64,000 nt of DNA from Catellatospora paridis (GCF_009720365.1 NZ_ML769316.1:1-64000), one strand, 5' to 3'. Positions 44,833-53,988 are shown, numbered from the stretch's first letter. Translations and numbers: made by a program. Notes: generated by a model not told the origin, from the sequence alone.

Positions 44833-46673
44833 TCCGGATGAAGCTCGCGATCATCCGCAACTCCATGACCGGCGGCAGAGCCGCATTGATGATCACCGGC
44901 GGCGTGCTCGGCCTCCTGGCCGCCGCCACCACCGTCTGGCTCAGCCTGGTAAACCCGTCCGGTCCTGGCGTGGTCCCTGATCTACTCGCCACGACTTACG
45001 TCGTCTGGTTGCTCGGGTGGGTGGTCGGCCCGGTGTGGGGCGCCTCGTCGGTCCTGCGCGTCGAGCACTTCGCGCTGCTGCCGATGCCACGACGGCAGTT
45101 GGCGATCGGCCTGCTCGGTGCCGCGTTCGTCGGCGTCACCACCGCAGTGACAGCACTGGCCTTCCTGAGCCTCGTCGTGTACGGCATCCGGCAGGGTGTG
45201 CTGCCGGCGCTCGTCTCGGTGCCGGCGGCCGCGCTGCAGCTGGTGCTGGTGGTGCTCCTGTCCCGTGCGTCCCACAGCGTGTTCGGACTGATCGCGCGTG
45301 GGCGCCTCGGCTCGGCGTTCACCGGGCTGCTGCTCGCCGCGTTCCTGGTGCTCACCCAGTCCGGCTGGATCGTCGTCGTCGTGATCGCCTACTCGGAAGT
45401 CCTCTCAACCGGGTTCCCGTCGGGGTACTCGGCCGTGGTGCGGGCGATCCCGTCCGGATGGGGCGTGGCCGCCGTCGAGTCCGCCCGCCATGGACAGTGG
45501 TGGCGCGCGGTCGGCATGCTGGCTGCCATGGTCGCGCTGAGCGGCCTCCTGCTGCTCGGGTGGAGCCGCACACTGGGATCGTTGCGCCACGGCCGGACGA
45601 CGATCCGCGGCAGCAGCCACGCGCCGGCCGCCACTTCGCCGGTGCTGGCCGGGCGCACCGCGGCCGTCGTACGCAAGGAACTGCGCACCTGGTGGCGCGA
45701 CCCGGCGCGGACCCAGATCCTGGCGATCGTACTCGGGTGGGCGTTGGGAACCGCGCTGCTGCCGCTGACGCTGGGCTGGACGGCGGTGCTTCCCTGGGCC
45801 GGCCCGGGCATGGCGTTGATGGCGGCCACGGTGGCCTGCAACCTCTACGCCCCAGACGGCACCGCGCTGTGGCTGACCCTGCAGACCGGCACCGAACACG
45901 AAGACCTGCGCGGGCGGCAGTGGGCGTACCTGCTGGTGTTCGGGTCGCTCACCGTCGCCGTCACGGTCGGGTTCACGCTCTGGAGCGGGTACACCTGGGC
46001 CTGGCCCTGGGTGCTCGCGCTGGTGCCGGCCCTACTCGGCGGCGGCGTGGGCCTGGCCCTGTACACCTCGGTCGTGGCGCTGGCGCCCGGCCCGGACGCG
46101 CACAAGCGGCCGGACAACCCGCTCGAGCACGGCGAGACCCCGTGGCAGTCCCAGGTGCTGTTCTGGGTCGGCCTGCTGCCAGCCGTTCCGGCCGTCATGA
46201 CGGTCGTTTTCGGCACCGTGTACGACAACGCCGCGCTGCTGTGGGCCGGTGGCCCGGTCGGGCTGGCCACAGGCGTCTTCCTCGGGTGGTGGCTGGGGCG
46301 GGTCGCGATCGGCCGGCTACGGGCCAAGGGCCCCGAGATGCTGTACCAGATGCGCACCGGGCGGGCCGCGAAGACCGTTGCCGTGGCGGCACCCAAGGTC
46401 GACGTGCCTAAAGCCAAGCTGTCCAGACGGGAGAGCCTCGTCGCGGGCCTCTCCTGGATCCTCGGCCCGCTCTGCCTCATTCCCCAGGGCGTCATCCCAG
46501 TGGTGATCCTGCTCGCCGGTGCCGAACAGAAGGTGTGGTTCCTCGCGCTGTACATGCCGGATCCGCTGCGCTGGCCGGTGGCCATCCTGATGGTGCTACT
46601 CGGATGCTTCCTGCTCCACCAAGCGATCCGGCTAACCGTCAAAAGCAGCCGGCCGGCGTGGCCGGGGAAGTAG
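44817..46673 (+). CDS. ABC transporter permease
   Basis: This is a 618-residue membrane protein with about 12 spans, for example MITGGVLGLLAAATTVWLSL, LLAAFLVLTQSGWIVVVVIA and LIPQGVIPVVILLAGA. The central soluble stretch VVRKELRTWWRDPARTQILA is the hallmark of permeases that pair with single ATPases of this kind. ATG 44817 overlaps the ATPase end, so the two subunits are made together. The substrate is unknown; with only these two genes, a lipid, peptide or drug is possible. Confidence 0.88.
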   Translation: MVDVLIRMKLAIIRNSMTGGRAALMITGGVLGLLAAATTVWLSLVNPSGPGVVPDLLATTYVVWLLGWVVGPVWGASSVLRVEHFALLPMPRRQLAIGLLGAAFVGVTTAVTALAFLSLVVYGIRQGVLPALVSVPAAALQLVLVVLLSRASHSVFGLIARGRLGSAFTGLLLAAFLVLTQSGWIVVVVIAYSEVLSTGFPSGYSAVVRAIPSGWGVAAVESARHGQWWRAVGMLAAMVALSGLLLLGWSRTLGSLRHGRTTIRGSSHAPAATSPVLAGRTAAVVRKELRTWWRDPARTQILAIVLGWALGTALLPLTLGWTAVLPWAGPGMALMAATVACNLYAPDGTALWLTLQTGTEHEDLRGRQWAYLLVFGSLTVAVTVGFTLWSGYTWAWPWVLALVPALLGGGVGLALYTSVVALAPGPDAHKRPDNPLEHGETPWQSQVLFWVGLLPAVPAVMTVVFGTVYDNAALLWAGGPVGLATGVFLGWWLGRVAIGRLRAKGPEMLYQMRTGRAAKTVAVAAPKVDVPKAKLSRRESLVAGLSWILGPLCLIPQGVIPVVILLAGAEQKVWFLALYMPDPLRWPVAILMVLLGCFLLHQAIRLTVKSSRPAWPGK

Positions 46674-46769
46674 GGGCAGACGCGCGGCGGCGGTGTGCGC
46701 TGGGGCCTTCTAAGGGTGCCGTTGCGTTACGTGATTCGGAGACTGGTTGGACCCGTGTCGGACCTGCGG

Positions 46770-46890
46770 TCAGATCGCCATGGCGAGTTCGGCGAACGCC
46801 GCGGCGAACCGCTGGGCGGGCGGGATGTCTATCGCCATGTCGCAGTGTCCGCGGCGGAGATTCTGCATGAACGCGTGTCCGTCAATGATC
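46770..46890 (-). pseudogene. IS transposase C-terminal fragment
   Basis: The minus strand reads VIIDGHAFMQNLRRGHCDMA, then IPPAQRFAAAFAELAMAI. The HAF-QNLRRGH and final AFAEL-AI pattern matches the end of DDE transposases of actinobacterial insertion sequences. A related tail in opposite orientation is at 49980-50057. Confidence 0.5.
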
Positions 46891-46912
46891 ACTTGTGCTT
46901 GATGCCGGCCTA

Positions 46913-47008
46913 CTCCCCCAGCCTCCGCAGTATGATCTTGATGCCGTCCGGGGCGAGCCGGCGGCCGCCGCGGTCTGCCAGCCACAGGAATGGCAGCTCG
47001 CCACCGAG
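46913..47008 (-). pseudogene. Integrase C-terminal fragment next to the att site
   Basis: The frame ends LPFLWLADRGGRRLAPDGIK, then IILRRLGE before a stop. This is the W-G-GPL-x-GI region of XerC/D-like recombinases. It lies 73 bases from the tRNA-Pro half at 47081, where an element's integrase is expected. The catalytic Arg-His-Tyr part is missing. Confidence 0.5.
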
Positions 47009-47080
47009 TGCTTGTTCAGAGCCGCCGACGCCGACCGGGTCGTCCCCGCAGGCAATGACCTGCGGAAACCCCTTCACTGG

Positions 47081-47122
47081 TCGGGCTGGCCGGATTCGAA
47101 CCGACGACCCCTTGACCCCCAG
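47081..47122 (-). repeat. tRNA-Pro 3'-half, att site 1
   Basis: 42 bases equal the 3' half of the tRNA-Pro at 63334-63407 (T arm to anticodon loop) with one mismatch. Beyond the anticodon point it diverges from the tRNA but keeps GACGGGTGACC, shared with the copy at 50269-50313. It cannot encode a tRNA. It is best read as a distal attachment site. Confidence 0.8.
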
Positions 47123-47258
47123 GACGGGTGACCGACCGCAACTCCGAAGTCCTCGGGCGACAGCGGACGTGAGCGGGTCGACGACTTCACCGCTCGAGTG
47201 TGCCTCGACCATGCCAAGGTTCAACGCAACGAACCCGCTCGCAATCCGCGCGCCATGG

Positions 47259-47885
47259 TCATGTCTGCATCAATGGGATCTGTGCCACTGACGTCCAGGT
47301 GTAGGTGCCGGAGCCGACATGTTGCTCGACCGCGGCCAGGTGCACCGCCTGCACCGGTAGTTCGGCACGGCCGACCCGCAGGGCGCTTAGAGCACTCAGG
47401 TGCGGCTCGATGTCGACGTGCCCCGTGCAGTAGGAGACCGTGACGTGCGGCTGACCTGGTCCCGATGTCTGCGCGACCGCGTCATCACCGAGGGAAGCGA
47501 CCGCCGCGGACCGGGCGGCCCGACGCAGCTGCCGCCACGGCTGGTCGGGGAACGCGTCGAGTGTGATCGAGTGAGCCGACACCAGTGCCGGTCCGACCTG
47601 GAGCGAGAACGCAGGCACAGTGGCGAGCCGGGCCCGCAGCTCCCCGGTGAGCGTCTCCAGTTGGTCGGGCGTGAGTTCGTCCAGGTGGCGCGTGAGGTGC
47701 TCGACGGACATGTGCAGCCAGCGTGCCGGTTGCCGGGACAACTCGCGCAACCCGCGCGCGGCGAGCAGGCCTTGGTACCGTGCGGCCATGGCGGTCACCT
47801 CGGCGTTGACCGGCGCGTAGATGTGCAGTCGGCCGGTCGGCCTCGGCCAGGTTGCCTGCGGGGTCCGCGTGAAGAACGACTCCAC
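47259..47885 (-). CDS. 2'-5' RNA ligase-like (2H phosphoesterase) protein
   Basis: This is a protein of about 208 residues. The two HxS/T motifs of the 2H superfamily are present: WLHMSVEHLTRH and QPHVTVSYCTGH, about 100 residues apart. The body LHIYAPVNAEVTAMAARYQG also fits. The start is uncertain: GTG 47885 is preferred, as the upstream frame looks non-coding. Such proteins cleave or ligate 2'-5' or cyclic phosphate bonds in RNA or nucleotides. It is the first gene inside the island. Confidence 0.75.
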   Translation of the reverse strand: MESFFTRTPQATWPRPTGRLHIYAPVNAEVTAMAARYQGLLAARGLRELSRQPARWLHMSVEHLTRHLDELTPDQLETLTGELRARLATVPAFSLQVGPALVSAHSITLDAFPDQPWRQLRRAARSAAVASLGDDAVAQTSGPGQPHVTVSYCTGHVDIEPHLSALSALRVGRAELPVQAVHLAAVEQHVGSGTYTWTSVAQIPLMQT

Positions 47886-48221
47886 GCCGCTCAGCCGATG
47901 CCGATCCGGGCCAGGGGGCGGTTCACTGTGGAGAGCACGTTGACACCTTACGCGCCGCCCGCGGTCATGATCACGGCTGGTGACCTGCCCGCACCGGACC
48001 GCCGAGCGCCGCTTCAAGTTCGCAAAGAGGGTCCTAGCACTCCTCGTACTCTGGCGGTGGTGATCTCTGTCTACCGCGGGAGACCCGTACGACCGCAGCG
48101 CCAGCGGCGCTTACCGGCGACGATTGTCTGCTGGCCTACCGGCGAGAGCGCCGTCGAGTTCTGGCCGGCTGGCGCGACAGTCTTCCCGCTGTCAGCTGTA
48201 GGTTCCATCCGCGATGACACC

Positions 48222-48271
48222 TTCCCAAGATCGCGTCGGTAGCGATGCCGTTTGCGACGCGATCTTGGGAA
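48222..48271. repeat. Perfect 17-bp inverted repeat, hairpin between two minus-strand genes
   Basis: TTCCCAAGATCGCGTCG (48222-48238) is the exact reverse complement of 48255-48271, with a 16-base loop. It is the longest perfect dyad I found in the window. It lies after the SDR stop and before the RNA ligase-like gene, so a terminator is possible; no T tract follows. A binding site or mobile-element end is an alternative. Confidence 0.75.
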
Positions 48272-48403
48272 AGCGTGCCAGGCGGCAGTGACCCGCGGCT
48301 CGCCGCATCGTGTTTGGTCAGCGGAAGTGTCGGGCGGTGAGGATGGTCAAGGCAACGCCAGCGCCCCGAACCCACTGACAACAGCGCGATCAGGTGGCCC
48401 GGC

Positions 48404-49141
48404 TCAGCGGGTCTGGTCGGTCGGCCGGATGAGGATCTCGTTGACGGCGACGTGTTCGGGCTGGGTGAGCGCATAAAGGACGGCGGCGGCGATGTCCTCG
48501 GGCTGCAGCGTGCGCATGGACTCGGCCATGTTCTTCGCCGCGGCCTGGATGGCCGGGTCGGTGATGTGGCTGGTCAGCTCGGTCGAGACGAAGCCGGGCT
48601 CGACGACGACGACCCGCACGCCCTGCGCGGTCACCTCCTGCCGCAGCGCCTCCGCGAAGGCGGTGATGCCGAACTTCGTGGCCGCGTATGCGCCGCTCGC
48701 GGCTGACGCGATGCGCCCCGAGGTCGAGGAGATCTGCACCACGGCGCCCTTGGCCGCGAGCAGGTGCGGCAGCGCGGCGTGGACCGTGTACATCGAGCCG
48801 AGCAGGTTGGTCTCGACCATGCGGGTCCACTGCGTGGTGTCCGCCCCCAGGATCGGGGCGCTGAGCATGATGCCCGCGTTGTTCACCAGGCCGTCGAGGG
48901 CTCCGAAGCGGGCGACGGTCGCCGCGACCGCGTCCTGCACCGACTGGAGGTCGGTGACGTCCAGGTCGAGGGCCAGCATCTCGCCGGGGGCCCGCTCGGC
49001 CAGCGACCGCAGCCGGTCGGCCCGCCGGGCCCCGACCGCGACCCGGGCGCCGGCCTGCGACAGGGCGAGCGCCGTGGCCTGCCCGATGCCCGAAGACGCG
49101 CCGGTGACCAGGACGACCTTTCCGTCAAGGGTGTTGCTCAC
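48404..49141 (-). CDS. Short-chain dehydrogenase/reductase, TetR-controlled
   Basis: This is a 245-residue classical SDR: cofactor motif VVLVTGASSGIGQATALALS, NNAGIML, catalytic Ser in VVQISSTSGRIASAASGAYA and Tyr/Lys in the following AYAATKFGI, then VEPGFVSTELTSH. GTG 49141 follows GGGAGGA. It faces a divergent TetR gene, and the gap holds two related palindromes, so it is the probable target of that repressor. Confidence 0.92.
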   Translation of the reverse strand: MSNTLDGKVVLVTGASSGIGQATALALSQAGARVAVGARRADRLRSLAERAPGEMLALDLDVTDLQSVQDAVAATVARFGALDGLVNNAGIMLSAPILGADTTQWTRMVETNLLGSMYTVHAALPHLLAAKGAVVQISSTSGRIASAASGAYAATKFGITAFAEALRQEVTAQGVRVVVVEPGFVSTELTSHITDPAIQAAAKNMAESMRTLQPEDIAAAVLYALTQPEHVAVNEILIRPTDQTR

Positions 49142-49199
49142 GTTTCCTCCCAGAGTTCGTGCGACCGCCAGGCGCACGCCGGCGGGCCGCCCCGACGGA

Positions 49200-49255
49200 A
49201 ACTGACCGCCGGGTCATGTTCACCGTAGCAGCTAACATGACCGGACGGTCATGTT
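49200..49255. promoter_or_regulatory. Two tandem TetR operators in the SDR-tetR gap
   Basis: Site 1 (49234-49255) is a perfect palindrome, AACATGACCG and CGGTCATGTT around GA. Site 2 (49200-49220) is a weaker copy with TGACCG and GGTCATGTT around CC. Both fit TetR operator size. Position suggests that the sites control both divergent promoters. Confidence 0.85.
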
Positions 49256-49286
49256 GGTGATAGGCTCCACATCAAAGGAGGCACCC

Positions 49287-49952
49287 ATGACCGAGACGAC
49301 TGCCATCGCAGGCCAGCGGGCGGACATGGTGCGCAACCGGCGCCTGCTACTTGGGGCCGCGACCGAAGCCTTCGCCGAGCGCGGGGTCGACGTCTCGATG
49401 GGCGAGATCGCCCAGCGCGCAGGTGTCGCCAAAGGCACGGTGTTCCGGCACTTCGCCACCAAGGAGGACCTGCTCGCGGCGATCATGCTCCAGCTGCTCG
49501 ACCGGCTCACCGGCACGGCCGACCGGCTCCTCCAGGCCGACGACGCAGCGGCGGCGCTATGGGAGTTCATGACGGCCGGCGTCGAAGCGCTCGCGGGCGA
49601 CCGCGCGTTCTGCGACGTGATCGGGCGCCCGTCACTGCAGAATGCCGAGGTGCGGGACGCGATCGCGAAGCTCGGCCACGTCGCCGAGACGCTGACGGCG
49701 CGGGCGCGCGAACAGGGCGGCGTACGCGCCGACATCACGGGAACGGACATCGTGCTGCTGCTGGGCGGCATCCACCAGACGGCCGCACCGGTGCTGGACA
49801 CCCAGCCGCAGGCCTGGCGGCGCTACCTCGAACTGGCCTTCGACGGGCTGCGCGTCACGACCACCCGCCCCCTGCCGCATCCGCCCGGTCGCCTACTGCT
49901 CGCCGACCCCCGCAGCCCGGCCGACCCGCCTCGGGCATCAGCCGAATCCTGA
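49287..49952 (+). CDS. TetR-family repressor
   Basis: This is a 221-residue protein. ATG 49287 has AAAGGAGG upstream. The DNA-binding part is NRRLLLGAATEAFAERGVDV, EIAQRAGVAKGTVFRHFATK, EDLLAAI. The ligand part is of the common AcrR-like type, with an extra Pro-rich tail (RPLPHPPGRLLLADP). It is divergent from the SDR. A hydrophobic effector is likely but cannot be named. Confidence 0.92.
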   Translation: MTETTAIAGQRADMVRNRRLLLGAATEAFAERGVDVSMGEIAQRAGVAKGTVFRHFATKEDLLAAIMLQLLDRLTGTADRLLQADDAAAALWEFMTAGVEALAGDRAFCDVIGRPSLQNAEVRDAIAKLGHVAETLTARAREQGGVRADITGTDIVLLLGGIHQTAAPVLDTQPQAWRRYLELAFDGLRVTTTRPLPHPPGRLLLADPRSPADPPRASAES

Positions 49953-49979
49953 CCGCACCGGTCACCACCGAGCAGGCGG

Positions 49980-50057
49980 CGTCACTGCTCAGGCCAGCTG
50001 TACGCGCCCGCCCGGCGAGTCGCCGATGCGTTCGCCGAACTCGCCAAGGCGGTCTGA
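49980..50057 (+). pseudogene. IS transposase C-terminal fragment
   Basis: The plus strand reads QLYAPARRVADAFAELAKAV before TGA at 50055-50057. It aligns with the tail at 46770 (both have HC, then A-R-A-AFAELA-A). Only the end remains. Confidence 0.45.
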
Positions 50058-50224
50058 TCGCGCCACGACGCGGGTCCAACGCCCCACCGATCCAGCAACG
50101 CAACGGCGCCGATCCCCCGCCCTCCGACCAAACCTTCCAGCATTGAGGGTTGTCACCCAGTACCTCGCCTAGTCAAGGGGTCCACCAACGGTGTACTCGA
50201 CTTTGGCCGACGTCCCTAGACCAC

Positions 50225-50267
50225 AAAAAGAGGGTCTCCGTGGTCCGCGACCAGCGGAAACCCTCTC
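50225..50267 (-). terminator. Strong intrinsic terminator beyond att site 2
   Basis: On the minus strand GAGAGGGTTTCCG pairs with CGGAGACCCTCT and is followed by TTTTT. It directly follows the tRNA-Pro half and would have ended the tRNA transcript of the ancestral att copy. Confidence 0.8.
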
Positions 50268-50268
50268 G

Positions 50269-50313
50269 CTGTCGGGCTGGCCGGATTCGAACCGACGACC
50301 CCCTGACCCCCAG
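50269..50313 (-). repeat. tRNA-Pro 3'-half, att site 2
   Basis: 45 bases are identical to 63331-63375, from just past the tRNA 3' end to the anticodon loop. After that point it differs from the tRNA and shares GACGGGTGACC with att site 1. It splits the island into 47.1-50.3 and 50.3-63.3 kb. Confidence 0.88.
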
Positions 50314-50511
50314 GACGGGTGACCACCCGTCTATGCACGTCACGCGCGATACAGGGTGTGATCCAACACCGCTGCAGGGATGGTCCAGGACCGAGACGTA
50401 TGACGTGTGGTCCCCGCCTGGTCCCCTGTGTCTGGTACCCGGGTACGACCGCGCGCCTCGTGGCAGAACCGGCTGACCGTGGTCAGGAGCGGACATCTGA
50501 TTATGGAGGTA

Positions 50512-51279
50512 CTACGGCTCGCAGCGCCGACGCGCGAGATGGACGATGACGTCGGCAACAATCTCGACCGCCTCAGGCAGAACCTGCATGATCCGCCTAT
50601 AGACCTGCTCCTGCTCGGAGACCGGCAATACGAGATAAGCCGAGACGGTGGAGAGGTGACCGACGTAGTCGCGAGCACTCATCGTCAAACGCCGCTCGAT
50701 CACGGACTGCTGAACATCGGCGAACCACTCGGACTGCTGGAGTTCCGTACCGGGCCACTGCATGTCGTGTTCCGGAGGCGTCCCGTCGGGAGACGGAACC
50801 TCGTCGTTCTCCAAGAACGGTGCCCGGGCCACGCGCACTGCCTCCTCCACCGCTGGGTCAGCCAGCCGGATTGGTCCACCGCACGAGGCAAACACGCCGC
50901 CCGGCTCCAGTAGCGCGGCCATGCGCGGCCACCGACCCTCCGGATTCGTCCAATGCAGTGCCGCTGCCGCATAAACCAGCCCGTAGCTCTCGCCCGGTCC
51001 CAGGTCCTCGAACGCGCTTCGCACAGCCTGGACGTTTGCTGGCACGTGCTTGCGCAGCTCGGCGAGCATGGCCCCGTCAGGATCGGTCGCAGTGACGGTG
51101 ATCCCCCGTTGAGCGAACAGACGGGTTGCCTTGCCTGTCCCAGCGCCAATCTCAAGGGCGGTCCGAACCGGGCGACCTGCGTACGCCATCACCATGTCCA
51201 GCAGCTCCACTGGATACCCCGGCCGGAACTGTTCGTATGCTTCCGCCATCACTCCGAAGCTAAGCGCGCGACTAGACAT
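50512..51279 (-). CDS. Class I SAM-dependent methyltransferase
   Basis: This is a protein of about 255 residues. It begins like the trans-aconitate/ubiquinone-type family (SFGVMAEAYEQFRPGYPVEL), has motif I TALEIGAGTGKATRLFAQRG, acidic VTATDPDGAML, and HWTNPEGRWPRMAALLEPGG. The start is ATG 51279 or the earlier ATG 51288. The substrate is not readable. It is the first gene right of att site 2. Confidence 0.8.
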   Translation of the reverse strand: MSSRALSFGVMAEAYEQFRPGYPVELLDMVMAYAGRPVRTALEIGAGTGKATRLFAQRGITVTATDPDGAMLAELRKHVPANVQAVRSAFEDLGPGESYGLVYAAAALHWTNPEGRWPRMAALLEPGGVFASCGGPIRLADPAVEEAVRVARAPFLENDEVPSPDGTPPEHDMQWPGTELQQSEWFADVQQSVIERRLTMSARDYVGHLSTVSAYLVLPVSEQEQVYRRIMQVLPEAVEIVADVIVHLARRRCEP

Positions 51280-51288
51280 GCCGGGCAT

Positions 51289-51861
51289 CCTGACACGGTC
51301 GGCCCGGAACTGCTCGATCTTTTCGTGCGAACCAGCCTGAGCCAGTCCGAACTCTGAAGCAACGACGCCAGCTCATCGGCAGGCGTGGCCGCAGCCGACG
51401 CGGCTTCAGCAATGACGTGTAGGTCCGTACCGCCCGGCCACCTCGCGTTGCGCGAGCCCGGCTAACTTGACCCACGGTCAAGATGCGCTTCCAGCCCACC
51501 AACTGGTCCCAGAACGCAAGAAAGGCCGGTCCCACAATCGGGGACCAGCCTTCTAACCTGGTCGTGATCCGACGGCGCTGAAGGGTGGCGTGCGGGACTG
51601 ATAGGCATTACCCGTGGTCCCCGCCTGGTCCCCTTGCGTCCGGCATCCTTGGGCACGATCGCGATCGCGACGAACCCTGCGCTGCCGGCCGACACGGTCG
51701 CGCTGCTCCTCGCGGATCCGCACCCGTTCGTCCGTAGCAACATCGTGCTACACCGCTTGGTCGACGCCGACACCCGTCGGCCGGCTTGATCCGTTGACAG
51801 GTCGGGTGCTGCAGGCGAAGTTGCGCGGGCACTCGCGGTCGGCCACGATGACGCGGTGCGG
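51289..51861. other. Gap with a repeat of the tRNA-Pro downstream region
   Basis: Contains the repeat 51465-51563 and a strong hairpin. No gene is supported elsewhere. Confidence 0.45.
51465..51563 (-). repeat. Copy of the tRNA-Pro downstream flank with terminator, partner at 63214-63325
   Basis: The two segments share ACTTGACCCACGGTCA, then GATGCGCTTCC, CCAACTGGTCCC and the hairpin region. In this copy (minus strand) GAAGGCTGGTCCC pairs with GGGACCGGCCTTTC (51522-51552). Both also encode RILTVGQV on the minus strand, possibly the start of an excisionase-type HTH. No tRNA sequence adjoins this copy. Confidence 0.65.
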
Positions 51862-52641
51862 ATGTCCCTCATGATCGCCCAAGTCCCCGCTGTCTGGAAC
51901 GTGGACACCAATCTCGGCACGGTGCGCGACGTTCTTCACGAGGCCGGGTCCGGCGACGTCGTCGTCCTGCCGGAGGGAATGCTGTCCGGCTACGGAGAAG
52001 ATCTGGCGCCACTGGACGGGCTGGACCCCGCCGCGGTCAACGACGCGGTGGCGCAGGTGGCCCGGCTCGCGGCCCGCCGACAGGTGCACGTCTTCTGCGG
52101 ATCGCTGCTGCCGCAGGTTGGCGGCTGGTGTAACGCTGGCCTGTTCTTCCCTGCCGACGGCAGCCGTCATCAGGTCTACCGGAAGATCAACCTCGCGATG
52201 AACGAACGCGGCCGGTTGCACCCCGGCGAAGACCTGCCGACCGTCGACGTCCCGCACAACGACGGGACCGTCATCGCCGGGATGCAGCTGTGCCGCGAAA
52301 TCCGCTTCCCGGAACAGTGGCAGCAGCTGGCAACCGCGGGCGCCGCGCTGTTCGTATACCTCACCAACGCCGCCAACACCCGTGAACCCCAAGGCGTCTG
52401 GCGGAGCCATCTGATCAGCCGGGCTGCCGAGAACCAGCGCTTCCTCGCGTCTGCCAACATCGCCCATCCCGACCAGCATTGCCCGAGCATGGTCGTGTCT
52501 CCACGTGGCGAGGTGCTCGGTGAACTCGCCCCGAGACACACCGGCCTGCTGCGACATGTCCTCGACCTGGATGAGACCAGGGACTGGTACCTCCGACAAC
52601 GCCGCCAGGACGTGCTGTCGCTCCACTACCACCCGAAGTGA
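51862..52641 (+). CDS. Nitrilase-superfamily carbon-nitrogen hydrolase
   Basis: This is a protein of about 259 residues. The Glu-Lys-Cys triad is visible: Glu in VVVLPEGMLSGYG, Lys in VYRKINLAMNERGRL and Cys in GMQLCREIRFPEQW. Sequence around ALFVYLTNAANTREPQGVWR and RFLASANIAHPD is typical. Candidate starts are ATG 51862, ATG 51871 and GTG 51856. Substrates of this branch are small amides, but the specific one is unknown. Confidence 0.85.
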   Translation: MSLMIAQVPAVWNVDTNLGTVRDVLHEAGSGDVVVLPEGMLSGYGEDLAPLDGLDPAAVNDAVAQVARLAARRQVHVFCGSLLPQVGGWCNAGLFFPADGSRHQVYRKINLAMNERGRLHPGEDLPTVDVPHNDGTVIAGMQLCREIRFPEQWQQLATAGAALFVYLTNAANTREPQGVWRSHLISRAAENQRFLASANIAHPDQHCPSMVVSPRGEVLGELAPRHTGLLRHVLDLDETRDWYLRQRRQDVLSLHYHPK

Positions 52642-52725
52642 TGCATCCACCTATGGACGCGTTCCTCCTCCACGGCGGGCGTCGCAAGGACTGTGGATGA
52701 CGCGACTCGCAGGTACGATGCCCGC

Positions 52726-53223
52726 GTGAGCGATCACTCCGATCGGATACCGATGGACCTCGCAGCCTACGAACGCCGGATCCGCTCTGGAAAGTGTTTC
52801 ATCTGCGCGTTCCTCGCTGGCGAGCCCGGCTACGAGCACCAATTGGTCTACGACGATGGCACTCATGCCGCGTTCCTCAGCCGCTATCCGACACAGCCTG
52901 GCTACACGCTGGTCGTTCCACGTCGTCACGTCGAGGACGTAGTCCGCGACCTCACGACGGACGAGTATCTGGCGCTGCAGGCCGTGGTGCATCGGATCGC
53001 TCGCGCGGTGGGCAAGGTGACGCAGCCGGAGCGCACCTATCTGCTGTCGCTGGGGAGCATGCAGGGAAACGCGCACGTCCACTGGCATGTTGCGCCGCTG
53101 CCGCCCGGTGTGCCATACGAGAAGCAGCAATACCACGCGCTGATGGCCGAGAACGGCATCCTGGACTGCGGCCCAGAGCAGACCTCCGCGCTGGCAGCGC
53201 GGATCCGCACCGCACTCGGCTGA
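52726..53223 (+). CDS. HIT-family nucleotide-binding hydrolase
   Basis: This is a 165-residue protein. It has the N-terminal CFICAFLAG Cys pair often seen in HIT members, the LVVPRRHVEDVVRDL strand and helix, and the catalytic triad HVHWHVAPLP. GTG 52726 is preceded by a TACGAT box (52714-52719) at a distance that puts the first transcribed base at the GTG, so the mRNA is probably leaderless. ATG 52753 is an alternative start. Confidence 0.88.
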   Translation: MSDHSDRIPMDLAAYERRIRSGKCFICAFLAGEPGYEHQLVYDDGTHAAFLSRYPTQPGYTLVVPRRHVEDVVRDLTTDEYLALQAVVHRIARAVGKVTQPERTYLLSLGSMQGNAHVHWHVAPLPPGVPYEKQQYHALMAENGILDCGPEQTSALAARIRTALG

Positions 53224-53988
53224 AGTACCAGGACACCAGTTCTGCGACAAGGTCGGCGACCGGCATCGGCGTACCGCGTTGACACTAGTGTCGCAGCCGA
53301 TGAGCGGGCCCAGGTGGCGGCCCATCCGCTCGGCGGCCTCGTAGCCGAACGCCGTGCGCACGAGGTCGGAAGACGACACCGGTATCGCTGTCTGCACCGT
53401 GCCGCCGCTCGCCGGCGGACCGCGCGGCACTCGCGCCGGTGCCCTCGCGGCCGCCACGCCGGCTCAACGGCGTCGGCGGTCGGGGTCCTTGCTGGCGACG
53501 TGCGCAGCGACGTCATCGACGCCGGGCGGGGCGTAACGGCCAGAGAGCGGATGCTGCGGCGGACAGAGCGGGCCGTGGGCATCACGTCCGAGGTGCCGCC
53601 CTTCCTCGTCCTGATCAGCCCGCTGTACGGCAACCGGCGCAGCGTCCACCGCCCGAGCCGGAGCGGCCCGTCGATACCGTTCTTCTTGTCGAGCTTGTCC
53701 AGGTGGTCAAGCTCGACCGGGACGACGTCCGGACATGACCGGCGACGCGGTCCGGCTCGTGCAGGTGGTTGGACACGTCGAGCTGTGTCACGCGGAGGTC
53801 GTCGACGAGGTGGCAGGTGCACGCGGTCCCTGCTGAGAGGATTTCGACGATCGCGCCGAGGGCGGGATCGGCCGGCAGCCAGGCCACCTCCGCTGTCGAA
53901 TCACCGGCTCGGTGAGGTGCGCGCGACGATGCAGCGTCCGACGACCTATGTGTACCGTGTCACGGACACCGCCAATGAAGGAGAAGCC
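53224..53988. other. About 760 bases without a supported gene
   Basis: Overlapping frames on both strands look like shadows. No domain, ribosome site or hairpin stands out until the AAGGAG before 53989. Confidence 0.45.

Larger units (their letters stand above)
46674..47258. other. Left boundary of the tRNA-Pro island: mobile-element debris
   Basis: This stretch holds a transposase tail, an integrase tail and the distal tRNA-Pro half, all on the minus strand, and no intact gene. Confidence 0.6.

Noticed and set aside
47081..47122. Possible second tRNA-Pro gene
   Set aside because: Only the 3' half is present; D arm and 5' acceptor strand are absent. The same holds for 50269-50313.
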